Shown in pieces: positions 35,437 through 45,473 of a stretch of DNA of 64,000 nucleotides. This DNA comes from JALHST01 sp963798435 (lineage in GTDB: Bacteria > Bacteroidota > Bacteroidia > Flavobacteriales > Flavobacteriaceae), in contig CAWCTF010000006.1 in assembly GCA_963798435.1 (NCBI GenBank), positions 62,001 to 126,000 of the forward strand, read 5' to 3'. Position numbers and translations under genes: made by a program. The notes below the pieces were generated by a model. The model worked only from the letters and a program-made list of their open reading frames with translations, did no database searches and was not told where the DNA came from. Within the stretch, counting starts at the first letter, position 1; every line of letters begins with the position of its first letter.

Positions 35437-37353
35437 ATGCGAATTCCCTTTTTAGTTTTGCTATTTTTTCAAGGCCTTATTGGCTTGGCCCAAGACATAG
35501 GTTTTCCTGCGTTCTTACTGGATAAGGGCCTCCTGGAAAACGCAAATGCCGTAGTTCGCTTGGATCAAATGGATCTTCACATTGCTTCTTCCAAGGAAAT
35601 GACTTATACCGTACAACAGGCGGTCACGGTATTGAATAAACTTGGGGATTCTTATGCGCGTACCCACGTCTTTTATGATAAAGAATCAAAGGTCAAGAAC
35701 ATAGAAGCCTTTGTTTATGACAAAAACGGTAAGGAGTTAGACCATATTAAAAGAAAGGATTTTAAGGATGTAAGTGCCGCAGATGGCTTTTCGCTCTATA
35801 TTGATGATCGCTTGCTACAATATCGATATACACCCGTTCAATATCCCTACACCTTATTATTTACCTACGAAATAGAGACCTCCGATACGGGAGCGTTTCC
35901 ACCCTGGTATTTTTTATCGAATTACTTGGTGAGTGTAGAAAAAAGTAGATATACCATATCCTATGCACAGGAAGATTTAAAACCGGTCATCAAGGAATAT
36001 AACCTGGAAGGACTCCAGGTATCAAAATCGGAGCTTACAGGTGAAATCACCTACGAGGCAGACCATATTCATGCCATAAAAGAAGAAAGTCTGAGTCCTG
36101 ATTTTCAAAATTTGGCGCCCCGTTTGTCAGTAAGGCTTCAGAATTTCCATTACAAGGGAAAAGATGTGACCGTCAATAATTGGAACGATCTCGGTCTTTG
36201 GATCAACAACAGTCTTTTAGCGGGTAGGGACGAACTTCCCGAAGGCACAGTGCATAAAGTTAGGGCCATGGTGGAGGGTGTTACCGATGATTTGGAAAAA
36301 GCCAAGATCATTTATAAATACGTGCAGGAAAATACACGGTATATTAGTGTACAAATCGGGATAGGGGGCTTGCAACCAATTAGTGCCATCGAAGTTGATC
36401 GCGTCAAGTATGGGGATTGCAAGGGGCTATCAAACTATACCAAGGCACTTCTTCAAGCCGTAGGTGTCGAGGCATATTATACGGTCATTGAAGCCGGAAG
36501 CAGTAAGGTAGATTTTGATGGTGAATTTGCCGATTTGGGTCAAGGAAATCACGCTATCCTGACCATCCCCTATAAAGATACCTTCTATTGGATAGATTGT
36601 ACTTCCCAAACCTTGCCTTTTGGCTATGTAGGCGAATTTACCGACGATAGAATGGCCTTGATAGTTACCCCAAATGGCGGCCAACTTATCAAAACAGTTG
36701 CCTATTTGAATCAAGACAATCTACAGGATACCAAGGCGTTCTGTACCATTTCACAAGAGGGTGCAATACAGGCGGAGGCAACCATAGAAACGCGGGGTAG
36801 CCAATATTACAGACATTTCTTATTGGAGGGTCAAAATAATGACGACATCAAGAAATATTATAGTCACTATTGGAATACTATAAATAATCTAAACATCAAG
36901 ACCTTTGATTTTAAAAATGACAAGGACAAGGTCGCGTTCAATGAAAAAATAGCCATTGATGCCGTTAAATATGCATCTATTAGTGGTGAGCGAATGTTAT
37001 TCGCGGCCAACCCATTCAATCAGAATACCTTTGTTCCTGATAGATATAGAACCAGAAATCAACCTTTTGAAATACGCCGTGGCTTTATGGATACGGATGA
37101 ATTTGAGATAAAGATTCCAGCGGGCTATCATGTGGAGGCGATGCCCGGTTCAGATAAGATAGATACTGAATTTGGTCATTACCAAACCGTCCTAGCATAT
37201 GATGAGGTACAAAATATCATTACCTATAAAAGAGAATTTCTGCTAAAGGAAGGTCTTTATCCCAAAGAGAAATACGAAGCATACCGTGATTTTAGAAAAA
37301 AGGTATCAAGTAAGGACACTGACCAAATAGTGCTTATTAGAAATAGCCAATAA
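35437..37353 (+). CDS. DUF3857/transglutaminase-like exported protein, active-site type
   Basis: 638 residues from ATG 35437, which begins a signal peptide (MRIPFLVLLFFQGLIGLAQ). A DUF3857 domain covers about residues 50-210; the transglutaminase core carries YGDCKGLSNY (Cys328), GNHAILT (His) and YWIDCTSQ (Asp), a complete triad. A DUF3858-like beta domain ends the protein. Acts outside the cytoplasm; substrate not known. It is followed 21 bp later by a paralogue without the triad. Confidence 0.85.
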   Translation: MRIPFLVLLFFQGLIGLAQDIGFPAFLLDKGLLENANAVVRLDQMDLHIASSKEMTYTVQQAVTVLNKLGDSYARTHVFYDKESKVKNIEAFVYDKNGKELDHIKRKDFKDVSAADGFSLYIDDRLLQYRYTPVQYPYTLLFTYEIETSDTGAFPPWYFLSNYLVSVEKSRYTISYAQEDLKPVIKEYNLEGLQVSKSELTGEITYEADHIHAIKEESLSPDFQNLAPRLSVRLQNFHYKGKDVTVNNWNDLGLWINNSLLAGRDELPEGTVHKVRAMVEGVTDDLEKAKIIYKYVQENTRYISVQIGIGGLQPISAIEVDRVKYGDCKGLSNYTKALLQAVGVEAYYTVIEAGSSKVDFDGEFADLGQGNHAILTIPYKDTFYWIDCTSQTLPFGYVGEFTDDRMALIVTPNGGQLIKTVAYLNQDNLQDTKAFCTISQEGAIQAEATIETRGSQYYRHFLLEGQNNDDIKKYYSHYWNTINNLNIKTFDFKNDKDKVAFNEKIAIDAVKYASISGERMLFAANPFNQNTFVPDRYRTRNQPFEIRRGFMDTDEFEIKIPAGYHVEAMPGSDKIDTEFGHYQTVLAYDEVQNIITYKREFLLKEGLYPKEKYEAYRDFRKKVSSKDTDQIVLIRNSQ

Positions 37354-37374
37354 ACAAACCAAATCTTTATAATT

Positions 37375-39423
37375 ATGAAGTACCTACATGTGACATGCGT
37401 CCTAATTAGTATCTCTTTTTGTAATTGGAGTTCGTCCCAAGAAACGAAATTTGGCGCTATTTCCTTAGAGGAATTGACCCAGACCTCCTATCCATCCGAT
37501 TCGACTGCATCGGCTGCCGTACTCTATCGCGAACGAAACATTACCTATCAATATATTCAATCGGTGGGTTTTAAACTGGTGACACATGTCTATGAACGTT
37601 TAAAAATTTATGGGCAAGATGGTTTTAAATATGCCACAGTGACCGAGCATCTTTATAAAAGTGGGGGTGATGTTGAAAATATTGCTGGTTTGAAAGCCGT
37701 TACCTATAATTTGGAAAATGGGAACATCATAAAACAAAAACTTGACAAATCTGGCGAATTTAAGACCGAATTGAACAAATACAGTATTGAAGAGAAGTTT
37801 ACGATGCCCAATGTAAGGGAAGGGAGTGTATTAGAATATGAATACCGTATAGAATCCCCCTTTTATGGGTCTATCAATGAATTGAAATTGCAGTACGATA
37901 TCCCTATCCAAGAGGAGAACATTTCGATTGAAATTCCTGAATATTTTGTCTTCAAGACAATAGTAAAAGGATACCTTCCCGTCAATCCCATGTATTCGAG
38001 TAGTATCGGGAATATCAATTTTGTAAACAAAGTCGAATCTAACAATCGAAATAATACTTCATACAGAACGTCTTCAATGAATTATAGGTTGAACACGACC
38101 AGTTTCAAAATGAACCAGGTTCCGGCTCTGAAAGAAGAACCTTTTGTCAATGATATGGACAATTATAGAAGTGGTGTCAGCTATGAGCTTCAATACGTGC
38201 AATTTCCGCAATCGCCTCGCACTGATTATGCAACGACTTGGGAAAAGGTCGTTGAGAACATTTATAAAAGCAAGGGTTTTGGTGACCAATTGGCCAATTC
38301 AAAATATTTTAGGGAAGATTTGGCCATGACCATCGATGGTATTGAGGACGATGCTGCCAAAATGTCCTCGATTTATAGCTATGTCCAACAACGAATGACC
38401 TGGGACAACTATGTAGGTATCTCTTCTGAGAAGGGTGTTAAAGATTCTTATACCGAAAAATCAGGGAATACGGCCGATATCAATTTAATGCTCATCGCCA
38501 TGTTACGCGAAGCCGGTTTAGAGGCCCATCCTGTAATTCTTAGTACAAGAGACAATGGGGTTCCCCTGTTCCCTACACTGAATGGTTTCAATTATGTAGT
38601 GGCCGCGGTCACTATCGATGGCGTTCAGAAATTACTCGATGCGACCAACAAATATGCAGAACCGGATGTTTTGCCAATGAACGCCTTGAATTGGCAAGGA
38701 AAATTAATAAGGGAAGACGGGTCGTTTAGCACCTTATCGGTAATTCCGGAAAAGAAATCACTTGAAAACATTGCTTGTAATCTTACTATAGATGATACGG
38801 GGGCAGTAGTCGGGAAATTAAGAAAGATTGCTACTGATTATTATGCCTATAGATTTAGAAACACCTATAGCGATGTGGACCGGGAATCGTACCTTGAAAA
38901 GCTCGAAAGCAAGAACAGTGGCATAGAAATTACTTCCTATAACCTACAAAATGAAAAGACTTTGGGCCAGCCGATAATCGAGGAGTATGAATTCAAATTA
39001 GAAAGTCAAATAAATACTATAGGTGACAAAATGTATTTTTCGCCCTTGTTCCATACAGCGAGTATCGAAAATCCGTTCAAGCTTGAAAAGCGTAATTATC
39101 CTATTGATTTTGTTCATCCATGGGAAGAAAAGTATGTTTTTAATATAACGATTCCCGAAGGTTATGAGGTGGTGTCACTGCCAGAGGATATCAAGCTTGT
39201 TTTGTCAAATAATCTCGGTTCGTTTGTATATAAAACCATCCATCAGGGCCAGACCCTCCAATTGCTTGTAAACTTAAAAATGAACCAGGCAATTATTCCT
39301 GCACTCGAGTATGCCAATTTGAAAGAATTTTATAAAATAGTTGTTGAAAAAGAAGCAGAAAAAGTAGTTTTGAACAAAATTGCTTCAAATGGGAATAAAA
39401 GCAGCGCAACAGGAAGTAGATAA
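37375..39423 (+). CDS. DUF3857/transglutaminase-like exported protein, triad lost
   Basis: 682 residues, signal peptide at the start (ending WSSSQ). Same domain order as its neighbour: DUF3857, transglutaminase fold, beta tail. Aligned by eye, the catalytic Cys is Thr (SGNTADINLM) and the His is Tyr (FNYVVAAV); the Asp stays (LLDATNKY). So it likely binds but does not cleave or link, or it scaffolds the active partner. The 3' end overlaps the MazG-like gene by 35 bp. Confidence 0.8.
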   Translation: MKYLHVTCVLISISFCNWSSSQETKFGAISLEELTQTSYPSDSTASAAVLYRERNITYQYIQSVGFKLVTHVYERLKIYGQDGFKYATVTEHLYKSGGDVENIAGLKAVTYNLENGNIIKQKLDKSGEFKTELNKYSIEEKFTMPNVREGSVLEYEYRIESPFYGSINELKLQYDIPIQEENISIEIPEYFVFKTIVKGYLPVNPMYSSSIGNINFVNKVESNNRNNTSYRTSSMNYRLNTTSFKMNQVPALKEEPFVNDMDNYRSGVSYELQYVQFPQSPRTDYATTWEKVVENIYKSKGFGDQLANSKYFREDLAMTIDGIEDDAAKMSSIYSYVQQRMTWDNYVGISSEKGVKDSYTEKSGNTADINLMLIAMLREAGLEAHPVILSTRDNGVPLFPTLNGFNYVVAAVTIDGVQKLLDATNKYAEPDVLPMNALNWQGKLIREDGSFSTLSVIPEKKSLENIACNLTIDDTGAVVGKLRKIATDYYAYRFRNTYSDVDRESYLEKLESKNSGIEITSYNLQNEKTLGQPIIEEYEFKLESQINTIGDKMYFSPLFHTASIENPFKLEKRNYPIDFVHPWEEKYVFNITIPEGYEVVSLPEDIKLVLSNNLGSFVYKTIHQGQTLQLLVNLKMNQAIIPALEYANLKEFYKIVVEKEAEKVVLNKIASNGNKSSATGSR

Positions 39424-39715
39424 CTGGATTCGGCACCATGGAGTCCGCTATTTCAATGAATTGACTAATATGGCACAACTCACTGAGGAAGTGGGGGAGG
39501 TGGCTCGTATTATAGCCCGTAGGTATGGTGAACAGAGTGAAAAGGAATCAGACAAGGTAAAAGATTTGGGTGAGGAACTCGCCGATGTACTTTTTGTTGT
39601 GCTCTGTTTGGCCAATCAGACCGGGATCGACCTCGAAAAAGCGTTCGACAAAAAATTGGAACTTAAAACAAAACGCGACCACGACCGGCATCAAAATAAT
39701 AAAAAGCTGAAATAA
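39389..39715 (+). CDS. MazG-like nucleotide pyrophosphohydrolase
   Basis: 108 residues from ATG 39389 (a TTG at 39380 is in frame). A single MazG-type domain with EEVGEVARIIAR (ExxE) and LGEELADVLFVVLCLA (the second ExxD), the metal-binding residues of all-alpha NTP pyrophosphatases. It probably hydrolyses non-canonical dNTPs. It starts inside the end of the preceding gene, so translation may be coupled. Confidence 0.85.
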   Translation: MGIKAAQQEVDNWIRHHGVRYFNELTNMAQLTEEVGEVARIIARRYGEQSEKESDKVKDLGEELADVLFVVLCLANQTGIDLEKAFDKKLELKTKRDHDRHQNNKKLK

Positions 39716-39759
39716 TACTATATTTGGGCCACATTGCTTTTGGTCTAAAATCAAATCCC

Positions 39760-40989
39760 TTGAAAATACATCTTGCTGGTCCCGACTCGAACCTCTTGAA
39801 TTCACAGATAGCGATTACAGGCTCAAAAAGTGAGTCAAATCGAATGTTGTTATTGAAGGCCTTGTACCCGAATATTTCTATTCAAAATCTTTCGAATTCA
39901 GACGATTCGACGGTCATGAAAAAGGGGTTGACCATCGATAGAGGAGTCGTCGATATTCATCATGCCGGTACGGCCATGCGTTTTCTAACGGGGTACTATG
40001 CCTCCCATGAGGGTACTGAAGTAACGTTGACGGGTTCCCATAGAATGACCGAAAGGCCCATCAGGATACTTGTTGAGGCCTTACAAGAGTTAGGTGCAGA
40101 TATTGAATATCTACAAAATGAAGGGTATCCGCCAATTCGAATACGGGGAAAAAATTTGCCGAAGAACAAGGTTAGCCTTCCTGCCGATATTAGCAGTCAG
40201 TATATTTCCTCCTTGCTATTGATTGCACCTAGGATGCCAAATGGTTTGGTGATTGAATTGCTCGGTACCATTACCTCTATCCCATATATTAAAATGACCT
40301 TGGGATTATTGGATCAAATTGGTATACCAACTTCTTTTGAGGGCAATGTCATAAAAGTTGCCCCAAAAAAATCGATTGACCCCATAAACGTGGTTGTGGA
40401 ATCTGACTGGAGTTCGGCTTCTTATTTTTACAGTATAGCCGCGCTGTCAGATGTGGGTTCTGAAATCATACTTTCGGCTTACAAAAAAAACAGCCTTCAA
40501 GGGGATGCGATCTTATCGGAAATTTATGGGAAATTAGGGGTGCAGACGGTTTATGAGGGAAATCAAATTATTTTACGAAAAACGAACAATTTAAAACCTG
40601 CAAGCTTTACTGCTGAACTTTCGGATGCCCCCGATATTGCGCAAACAATAGCCGTGAGTTGTTTCGGATTGGGTATTTCATGCCATTTAAGTGGTTTGCA
40701 CACCTTAAAGATCAAGGAAACAGATCGCTTGGAAGCTATGAAAACAGAACTTACCAAGCTAGGGGCGCCGATTTCAGTTACCGATAGAACGTTGACCTTA
40801 GCCCCATCTGACATGATCCAAAAAAACAAGGTGATCGAGACGTATAATGACCATCGAATGGCCATGGCTTTTGGTCCGCTCGCAATGAAGACGTCACTAT
40901 TCATCAACGATTACGAAGTTGTTTCAAAGTCGTATCCCGATTTTTGGGGGGATCTTGAAAAATTGGGATTTTCGGTCGATAAATTATAA
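39760..40989 (+). CDS. aroA: 3-Phosphoshikimate 1-carboxyvinyltransferase (EPSP synthase)
   Basis: 409 residues from TTG 39760 (first residues MKIHLAGP); an earlier TTG at 39724 adds 12. No ATG is in place, so the start is uncertain. GSKSESNRMLLLKAL binds the substrates, HAGTAMRFLTGY and LTGSHRMTERP are conserved, and IKETDRLEAM and YNDHRMAMAFG complete the active site. It adds PEP to shikimate-3-phosphate in the same pathway as the operon at 29-33 kb but is unlinked to it. Confidence 0.94.
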   Translation: MKIHLAGPDSNLLNSQIAITGSKSESNRMLLLKALYPNISIQNLSNSDDSTVMKKGLTIDRGVVDIHHAGTAMRFLTGYYASHEGTEVTLTGSHRMTERPIRILVEALQELGADIEYLQNEGYPPIRIRGKNLPKNKVSLPADISSQYISSLLLIAPRMPNGLVIELLGTITSIPYIKMTLGLLDQIGIPTSFEGNVIKVAPKKSIDPINVVVESDWSSASYFYSIAALSDVGSEIILSAYKKNSLQGDAILSEIYGKLGVQTVYEGNQIILRKTNNLKPASFTAELSDAPDIAQTIAVSCFGLGISCHLSGLHTLKIKETDRLEAMKTELTKLGAPISVTDRTLTLAPSDMIQKNKVIETYNDHRMAMAFGPLAMKTSLFINDYEVVSKSYPDFWGDLEKLGFSVDKL

Positions 40990-41012
40990 TTGCGATATAT
41001 TCATTCATTTAC

Positions 41013-41044
41013 TTGACATCCCCTATTGGCGCGTCGTATATTTG
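41013..41044 (+). promoter_or_regulatory. queA promoter
   Basis: TTG (41013-41015), 21 bp spacer, TATATTTG (41037-41044): both elements exact. It gives a leader of about 155 nt before the ATG at 41208, in which nothing else was recognised. Confidence 0.65.
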
Positions 41045-41207
41045 CACCCGCAAAATGCTTGATATAATTGGGAAAATGTTCATCAACATTCATATTGGTA
41101 TCGCTTCACAAAACGACGCGTGATATCAAGGTGTCGGCCCACCATCCAAACTTTTCCAGAAATTAGATTAACGCAGATTATCCAAAAAAAATAAATAGCA
41201 TACATAC

Positions 41208-42257
41208 ATGAAATTATCACACTTTAATTTTGAGCTACCTAATGAATTGTTGGCAGAATATCCTGCAGAAAATAGGGATGAGTCAAAACTCATGGTAATA
41301 CATCGGGATACCGGAAAAATCGAACACAAATTGTTCAAAGACCTTATCAATTATTTTGATGAGGGCGATGTTATGGTACTCAACAATACCAAAGTATTTC
41401 CTGCACGATTATACGGGAATAAGGAAAAGACAGGTGCTCGGATCGAAGTGTTTTTGTTGCGTGAACTGAATGAGGAACAGCGTCTTTGGGATGTGCTGGT
41501 GGATCCGGCCAGAAAGATACGAATAGGAAATAAACTCTATTTTGGGAACGATGATGATCTCGTCGCCGAAGTAATCGACAATACTACCTCCCGCGGGAGA
41601 ACCTTACGTTTTCTATACGATGGGTCGTATACCGATTTCCGTAGAAAATTAAGGGAACTTGGCGAGACCCCCTTGCCGAAGTATATAAAAAGATCTGTCG
41701 AGCCTGAGGATGAGGAGCGCTACCAGACCATTTATGCCAAGCATGAAGGGGCAGTGGCAGCACCAACTGCAGGATTGCATTTCTCAAAACATTTGCTTAA
41801 ACGTTTAGAGATCAAGGGAATTAATTTTGCCGAAGTGACTTTGCATGTCGGTTTAGGAACCTTCAATCCTGTTGAAGTAGAGGATCTTTCTAAACATAAA
41901 ATGGACAGTGAAGAATTGATCATCGATGAAAAAGCTACAGAAATCGTCAATTCGGCTAAAAAGAACAAACGCCGAATTTGTGCGGTTGGCACAACGGCTA
42001 TGCGTGCTTTGGAAAGTGCGGTTTCTTCAGATCAGAAACTGAATACCTTCGATGGATGGACGAACAAGTTTGTATTCCCGCCCCATGATTTTAGCATCGC
42101 GAACGCCATGGTAACCAATTTTCACTTGCCGAAATCTACGTTGTTAATGATGGTATCGGCATTTATGGGCCATGATCTTATGAAACGGGCCTATAAGGAG
42201 GCCATCATCGAAGGGTATAAATTTTACTCCTATGGGGATGCAATGTTGATTCTTTAG
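41208..42257 (+). CDS. queA: S-adenosylmethionine:tRNA ribosyltransferase-isomerase
   Basis: 349 residues, normal length. FELPNELLAEYPAENRDESKL opening, VMVLNNTKVFPARLYG, YQTIYAKHEGAVAAPTAGLHF and NFHLPKSTLLMMVSAFMG are hallmark segments. It adds the epoxycyclopentane ring of queuosine to tRNA. Followed by a terminator. Confidence 0.96.
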   Translation: MKLSHFNFELPNELLAEYPAENRDESKLMVIHRDTGKIEHKLFKDLINYFDEGDVMVLNNTKVFPARLYGNKEKTGARIEVFLLRELNEEQRLWDVLVDPARKIRIGNKLYFGNDDDLVAEVIDNTTSRGRTLRFLYDGSYTDFRRKLRELGETPLPKYIKRSVEPEDEERYQTIYAKHEGAVAAPTAGLHFSKHLLKRLEIKGINFAEVTLHVGLGTFNPVEVEDLSKHKMDSEELIIDEKATEIVNSAKKNKRRICAVGTTAMRALESAVSSDQKLNTFDGWTNKFVFPPHDFSIANAMVTNFHLPKSTLLMMVSAFMGHDLMKRAYKEAIIEGYKFYSYGDAMLIL

Positions 42258-42278
42258 CCCCTCATAGCAAATAATTAT

Positions 42279-42326
42279 AATCCTGTCAAAATCCCAAGCG
42301 TAGATTGGTCCTGGCAGGATTTTTTA
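42279..42326 (+). terminator. Terminator between queA and rlmN
   Basis: AATCCTGTCA (42279-42288) pairs with TGGCAGGATT (42312-42321), one G-T pair, followed by six T. It ends 12 bp before the GTG of rlmN. Confidence 0.75.
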
Positions 42327-42337
42327 TCTTTCTCATT

Positions 42338-43381
42338 GTGGATATTAAAAAAAGGGATATACGGGCACTCACAAAAGAGCAACTGCGTGATTTTTTTGTC
42401 GCACAGGGTGATCGTTCTTTTAGGGGCAATCAGGTTTACGAATGGCTTTGGCGAAAGTCGGCCCATTCGTTTGACGGTATGACCAATCTTACCAAGGAAA
42501 CCCGCATGCTTTTAACCGAAAATTTTGTAATCAACAACATACAGGTTGATCAGCTGCAGCGTAGTACCGATGGCACCATTAAGAATGCCGTTCGATTGTA
42601 CGATGACCTGATCGTTGAATCGGTGCTTATTCCTACCAAAACCCGCACTACCGCCTGTGTATCAAGTCAGGTTGGTTGTAGCTTGGATTGTAAGTTCTGT
42701 GCTACCGCTCGCTTAAAACGGATGCGTAATTTAAACCCCGATGAAATTTACGACCAAGTGGTGGCCATTGACCAGGAAAGTCGTCTTTATTTTGATAGGC
42801 CCTTAAGCAATGTCGTTTTTATGGGGATGGGAGAACCCCTTATGAACTATAACAATGTATTAAAGGCCATTGACAAAATTACATCACCGGAAGGACTCGG
42901 GATGTCGCCGAAGCGAATTACCGTATCGACCTCCGGAGTACCGAAAATGATCAAGAAAATGGCAGATGACGCGGTAAAGTTCAAACTTGCTGTTTCCTTG
43001 CATTCGGCCATTGATGAAATACGTACCGAAATAATGCCATTTAACGCGACTTTTCCGCTGTCAGACCTGCGTGAGGCCTTGGTATATTGGTATCATAAGA
43101 CCCAAAGTAGGATCACTTATGAATATGTCGTTTGGGAAGGAATCAACGATGCCCAAAAAGATGTTGATGCTTTGGTCGAATTTTGCAGATTTGCGCCGGC
43201 AAAGGTAAATCTTATTGAATATAACCCCATTGATGATGGATCCTTTAAGCAAGCTTCAGACAAAGCCACAGCCCTTTATGTAAGCACTTTGGAGAAAAAC
43301 GGAATTGTGGTGACCGTACGCCGTTCAAGAGGGAAGGATATCGACGCCGCCTGCGGCCAATTGGCGAATAAATCCAAATAA
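42338..43381 (+). CDS. rlmN: 23S rRNA (adenine-2503-C2)-methyltransferase, radical SAM
   Basis: 347 residues from GTG 42338 (MDIKKRDIRALTKEQL); a TTG at 42305 lies inside the preceding terminator and is unlikely. Radical-SAM cluster CSLDCKFC (Cx3Cx2C), GMGEPLMNYNNV, and the second catalytic Cys in the C-terminal AACGQL. It methylates A2503 of 23S rRNA and some tRNAs. Confidence 0.95.
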   Translation: MDIKKRDIRALTKEQLRDFFVAQGDRSFRGNQVYEWLWRKSAHSFDGMTNLTKETRMLLTENFVINNIQVDQLQRSTDGTIKNAVRLYDDLIVESVLIPTKTRTTACVSSQVGCSLDCKFCATARLKRMRNLNPDEIYDQVVAIDQESRLYFDRPLSNVVFMGMGEPLMNYNNVLKAIDKITSPEGLGMSPKRITVSTSGVPKMIKKMADDAVKFKLAVSLHSAIDEIRTEIMPFNATFPLSDLREALVYWYHKTQSRITYEYVVWEGINDAQKDVDALVEFCRFAPAKVNLIEYNPIDDGSFKQASDKATALYVSTLEKNGIVVTVRRSRGKDIDAACGQLANKSK

Positions 43382-43702
43382 GCAGAGCCAAGGGCTCGGT
43401 CCTAAAAAAATAGCATCCTAATTGCTCCCTCCAGAAAGCTCCGTATAGCTATCGGGAAGGAGGAATCCAAAATCTCGTTCTGCTAAAACAGACACCCGTA
43501 TACTGTCAACCGCTTATTGATTCCCGGTTTCAATTCTCGAGCCACCTCCCAACTTCGTACTTCGTACCTCCTTCCTTGTTCATGTAACTTCGCATTTCCA
43601 TTTACCTGTTTCTTCCACTATATTTCAGCCCCTAATATCGCACACCATGCTTATTTTCCCTATTTTTAACGCGCCTCGAAGACGGCGTAAAATGAGCATT
43701 TG
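43382..43702. other. Intergenic region with dispersed repeat pieces
   Basis: No gene seen. Contains a hairpin GAGCC-AAG-GGCTC (43385-43397), TAGCTATCGGGA (43446-43457), which is an exact inverted copy of 46285-46296, and ACTTCGTACTTCGTAC (43552-43567), shared with 18385-18413. These look like dispersed flavobacterial intergenic repeats. Confidence 0.4.
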
Positions 43703-44680
43703 GTGAAAATCGTATCGCAAATAAAGGAACCTATTAATGAGGAAATGGAACTTTTCGAGAGGAAGTTTCTCGAATCAATGACTTCAAAGGTTGCCTTATT
43801 GAATCGAATTACATACTACATCGTAAATCGAAAAGGGAAGCAAATGCGTCCGATGTTTGTCTTCCTAACCGCAAAACTATTGAACGATGGCGTTGTGAAT
43901 GAGCGCACCTATCGCGGTGCATCGGTAATCGAATTGATTCATACCGCTAGTCTCGTACATGACGATGTTGTTGATGACAGTAACAAGCGCAGGGGTTTTT
44001 TTTCGATCAATGCCCTTTGGAAAAATAAGATTGCCGTATTGGTAGGCGATTTTTTATTGGCACGTGGAATGCTGCTTTCGGTTGACAATGGGGATTTTGA
44101 TCTATTGAAGATCATTTCGGTGGCCATGCGTGAAATAAGCGAAGGCGAACTCCTTCAAATTGAAAAAGCACGGCGTTTAGATATTACCGAGGAAATCTAT
44201 TATGAAATCATCCGCCAAAAAACCGCGACGCTGATCGCCGCATGTTGTAGTTTGGGCGCCTGTTCGGTAAAGCCCGATTCACCCGATGTCGAAAACTTTC
44301 GAAAATTTGGCGAGCTTTGTGGAATGGCGTTTCAGATTAAAGATGATCTTTTTGACTATGGGGATCGAGAAATTGGAAAACCCACCGGGATCGATATCAA
44401 AGAACAAAAGATGACCCTTCCACTTATCCATGTCCTGAACAATTGTAATAAGACCGAGAAAAACTGGATCATCAATTCAATAAAAAATCACAATACTGAT
44501 AAGAAAAGAGTAAAAGAGGTCATCGCCTTTGTGAAGGAAAAAGGCGGTCTCGCGTATGCCGTCACAAAAATGCTGGCCTTTAAGGAGGAAGCCCTAGCGC
44601 TCTTGGATACCTATCCATCTTCGGAATACAGAAGCGCGTTGGCGCTTATGGTTAATTATGTGGTGGAGCGAAAAAAATAG
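43703..44680 (+). CDS. Polyprenyl diphosphate synthase
   Basis: 325 residues from GTG 43703 (TTG 43700 is also in frame). First Asp-rich motif DDVVDDS, GKQMRPMFVF before it, and the second motif DDLFDYGDREIGKPTGID. It elongates allylic diphosphates; in flavobacteria the usual product is the side chain of menaquinone (IspB/OPPS-like). Chain length cannot be read directly. It has a lone position upstream of the sigma-factor operon. Confidence 0.92.
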   Translation: MKIVSQIKEPINEEMELFERKFLESMTSKVALLNRITYYIVNRKGKQMRPMFVFLTAKLLNDGVVNERTYRGASVIELIHTASLVHDDVVDDSNKRRGFFSINALWKNKIAVLVGDFLLARGMLLSVDNGDFDLLKIISVAMREISEGELLQIEKARRLDITEEIYYEIIRQKTATLIAACCSLGACSVKPDSPDVENFRKFGELCGMAFQIKDDLFDYGDREIGKPTGIDIKEQKMTLPLIHVLNNCNKTEKNWIINSIKNHNTDKKRVKEVIAFVKEKGGLAYAVTKMLAFKEEALALLDTYPSSEYRSALALMVNYVVERKK

Positions 44681-44909
44681 ACACCCTGTAGTTTCGTGCT
44701 GACATTCTTTATGAGATTCCTGGGTCATACGTTCAGAAACTAAATCCGTTCTTAAACACGATAATTTACCCCCCTAAACCTCAAACTAATCACTGACGTG
44801 CGTCGAAAATGCAGCACGACCTTCGGAGAGGTTTAATTTTAGTAAAAATCAAAAATCCAGGCAACCTTTTGGCCCAATACTACGTCTCTATGAATAGAAG
44901 CACAATAAA

Positions 44910-45473
44910 TTGAAAACCATATCCTTTTTTACCAACGAGCACCAGCTTATCAAGAAGGCCGCGAGTGGAAATCGCGAAGCGCAAAAGCGACTCTACGAAA
45001 GGTTTTCGCCTAAAATGCTGAGTATTTGCAGGCAGTATATCAAGGATGTACAGTTTGCGGAAGATGCAATGGTCATGGGCTTTGTAAAGGTTTTCAGCTA
45101 TTTGGATACGTTTAGATTCGAGGGTAGTTTTGAAGGTTGGATTCGAAGGATTATGATACATGAGAGCATCTCTTATTTAAGAAAACGCCAATTTGTGGTT
45201 TTTGACGATGAGGTATTTGATCGAATGGGTCACCAAACTATTTCGAATGCTGTCGAGTTTGATGTGGAATATATTCAGGTTCTGATCGATAATTTACCGC
45301 AAGGATACAAACTGGTCTTTGTTTTATATGCCGTAGAGGGCTATAGTCATAAGGAAATTGCCAACGTCCTAGGCATCAGCGAAAGTACATCAAAATCGCA
45401 ATTGCATAAGGCGCGAAGGCTTTTGCAAGAGCAATTAAAACGTCAAAATATTATAGGGTATGGAAACCAATAA
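44910..45473 (+). CDS. ECF sigma factor
   Basis: 187 residues from a TTG at 44910; the nearby ATG 44890 is out of frame and closes at 44911. Region 2 (YERFSPKMLSICRQYI...FRFEGSFEGWIRRIMIHESISYLR) and region 4 (LPQGYKLVFVLYAVEGYSHKEIANVLGISESTSKSQLHKA) are complete. The next gene overlaps by 14 bp and encodes a one-helix membrane protein in the anti-sigma position. Confidence 0.9.
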   Translation: MKTISFFTNEHQLIKKAASGNREAQKRLYERFSPKMLSICRQYIKDVQFAEDAMVMGFVKVFSYLDTFRFEGSFEGWIRRIMIHESISYLRKRQFVVFDDEVFDRMGHQTISNAVEFDVEYIQVLIDNLPQGYKLVFVLYAVEGYSHKEIANVLGISESTSKSQLHKARRLLQEQLKRQNIIGYGNQ

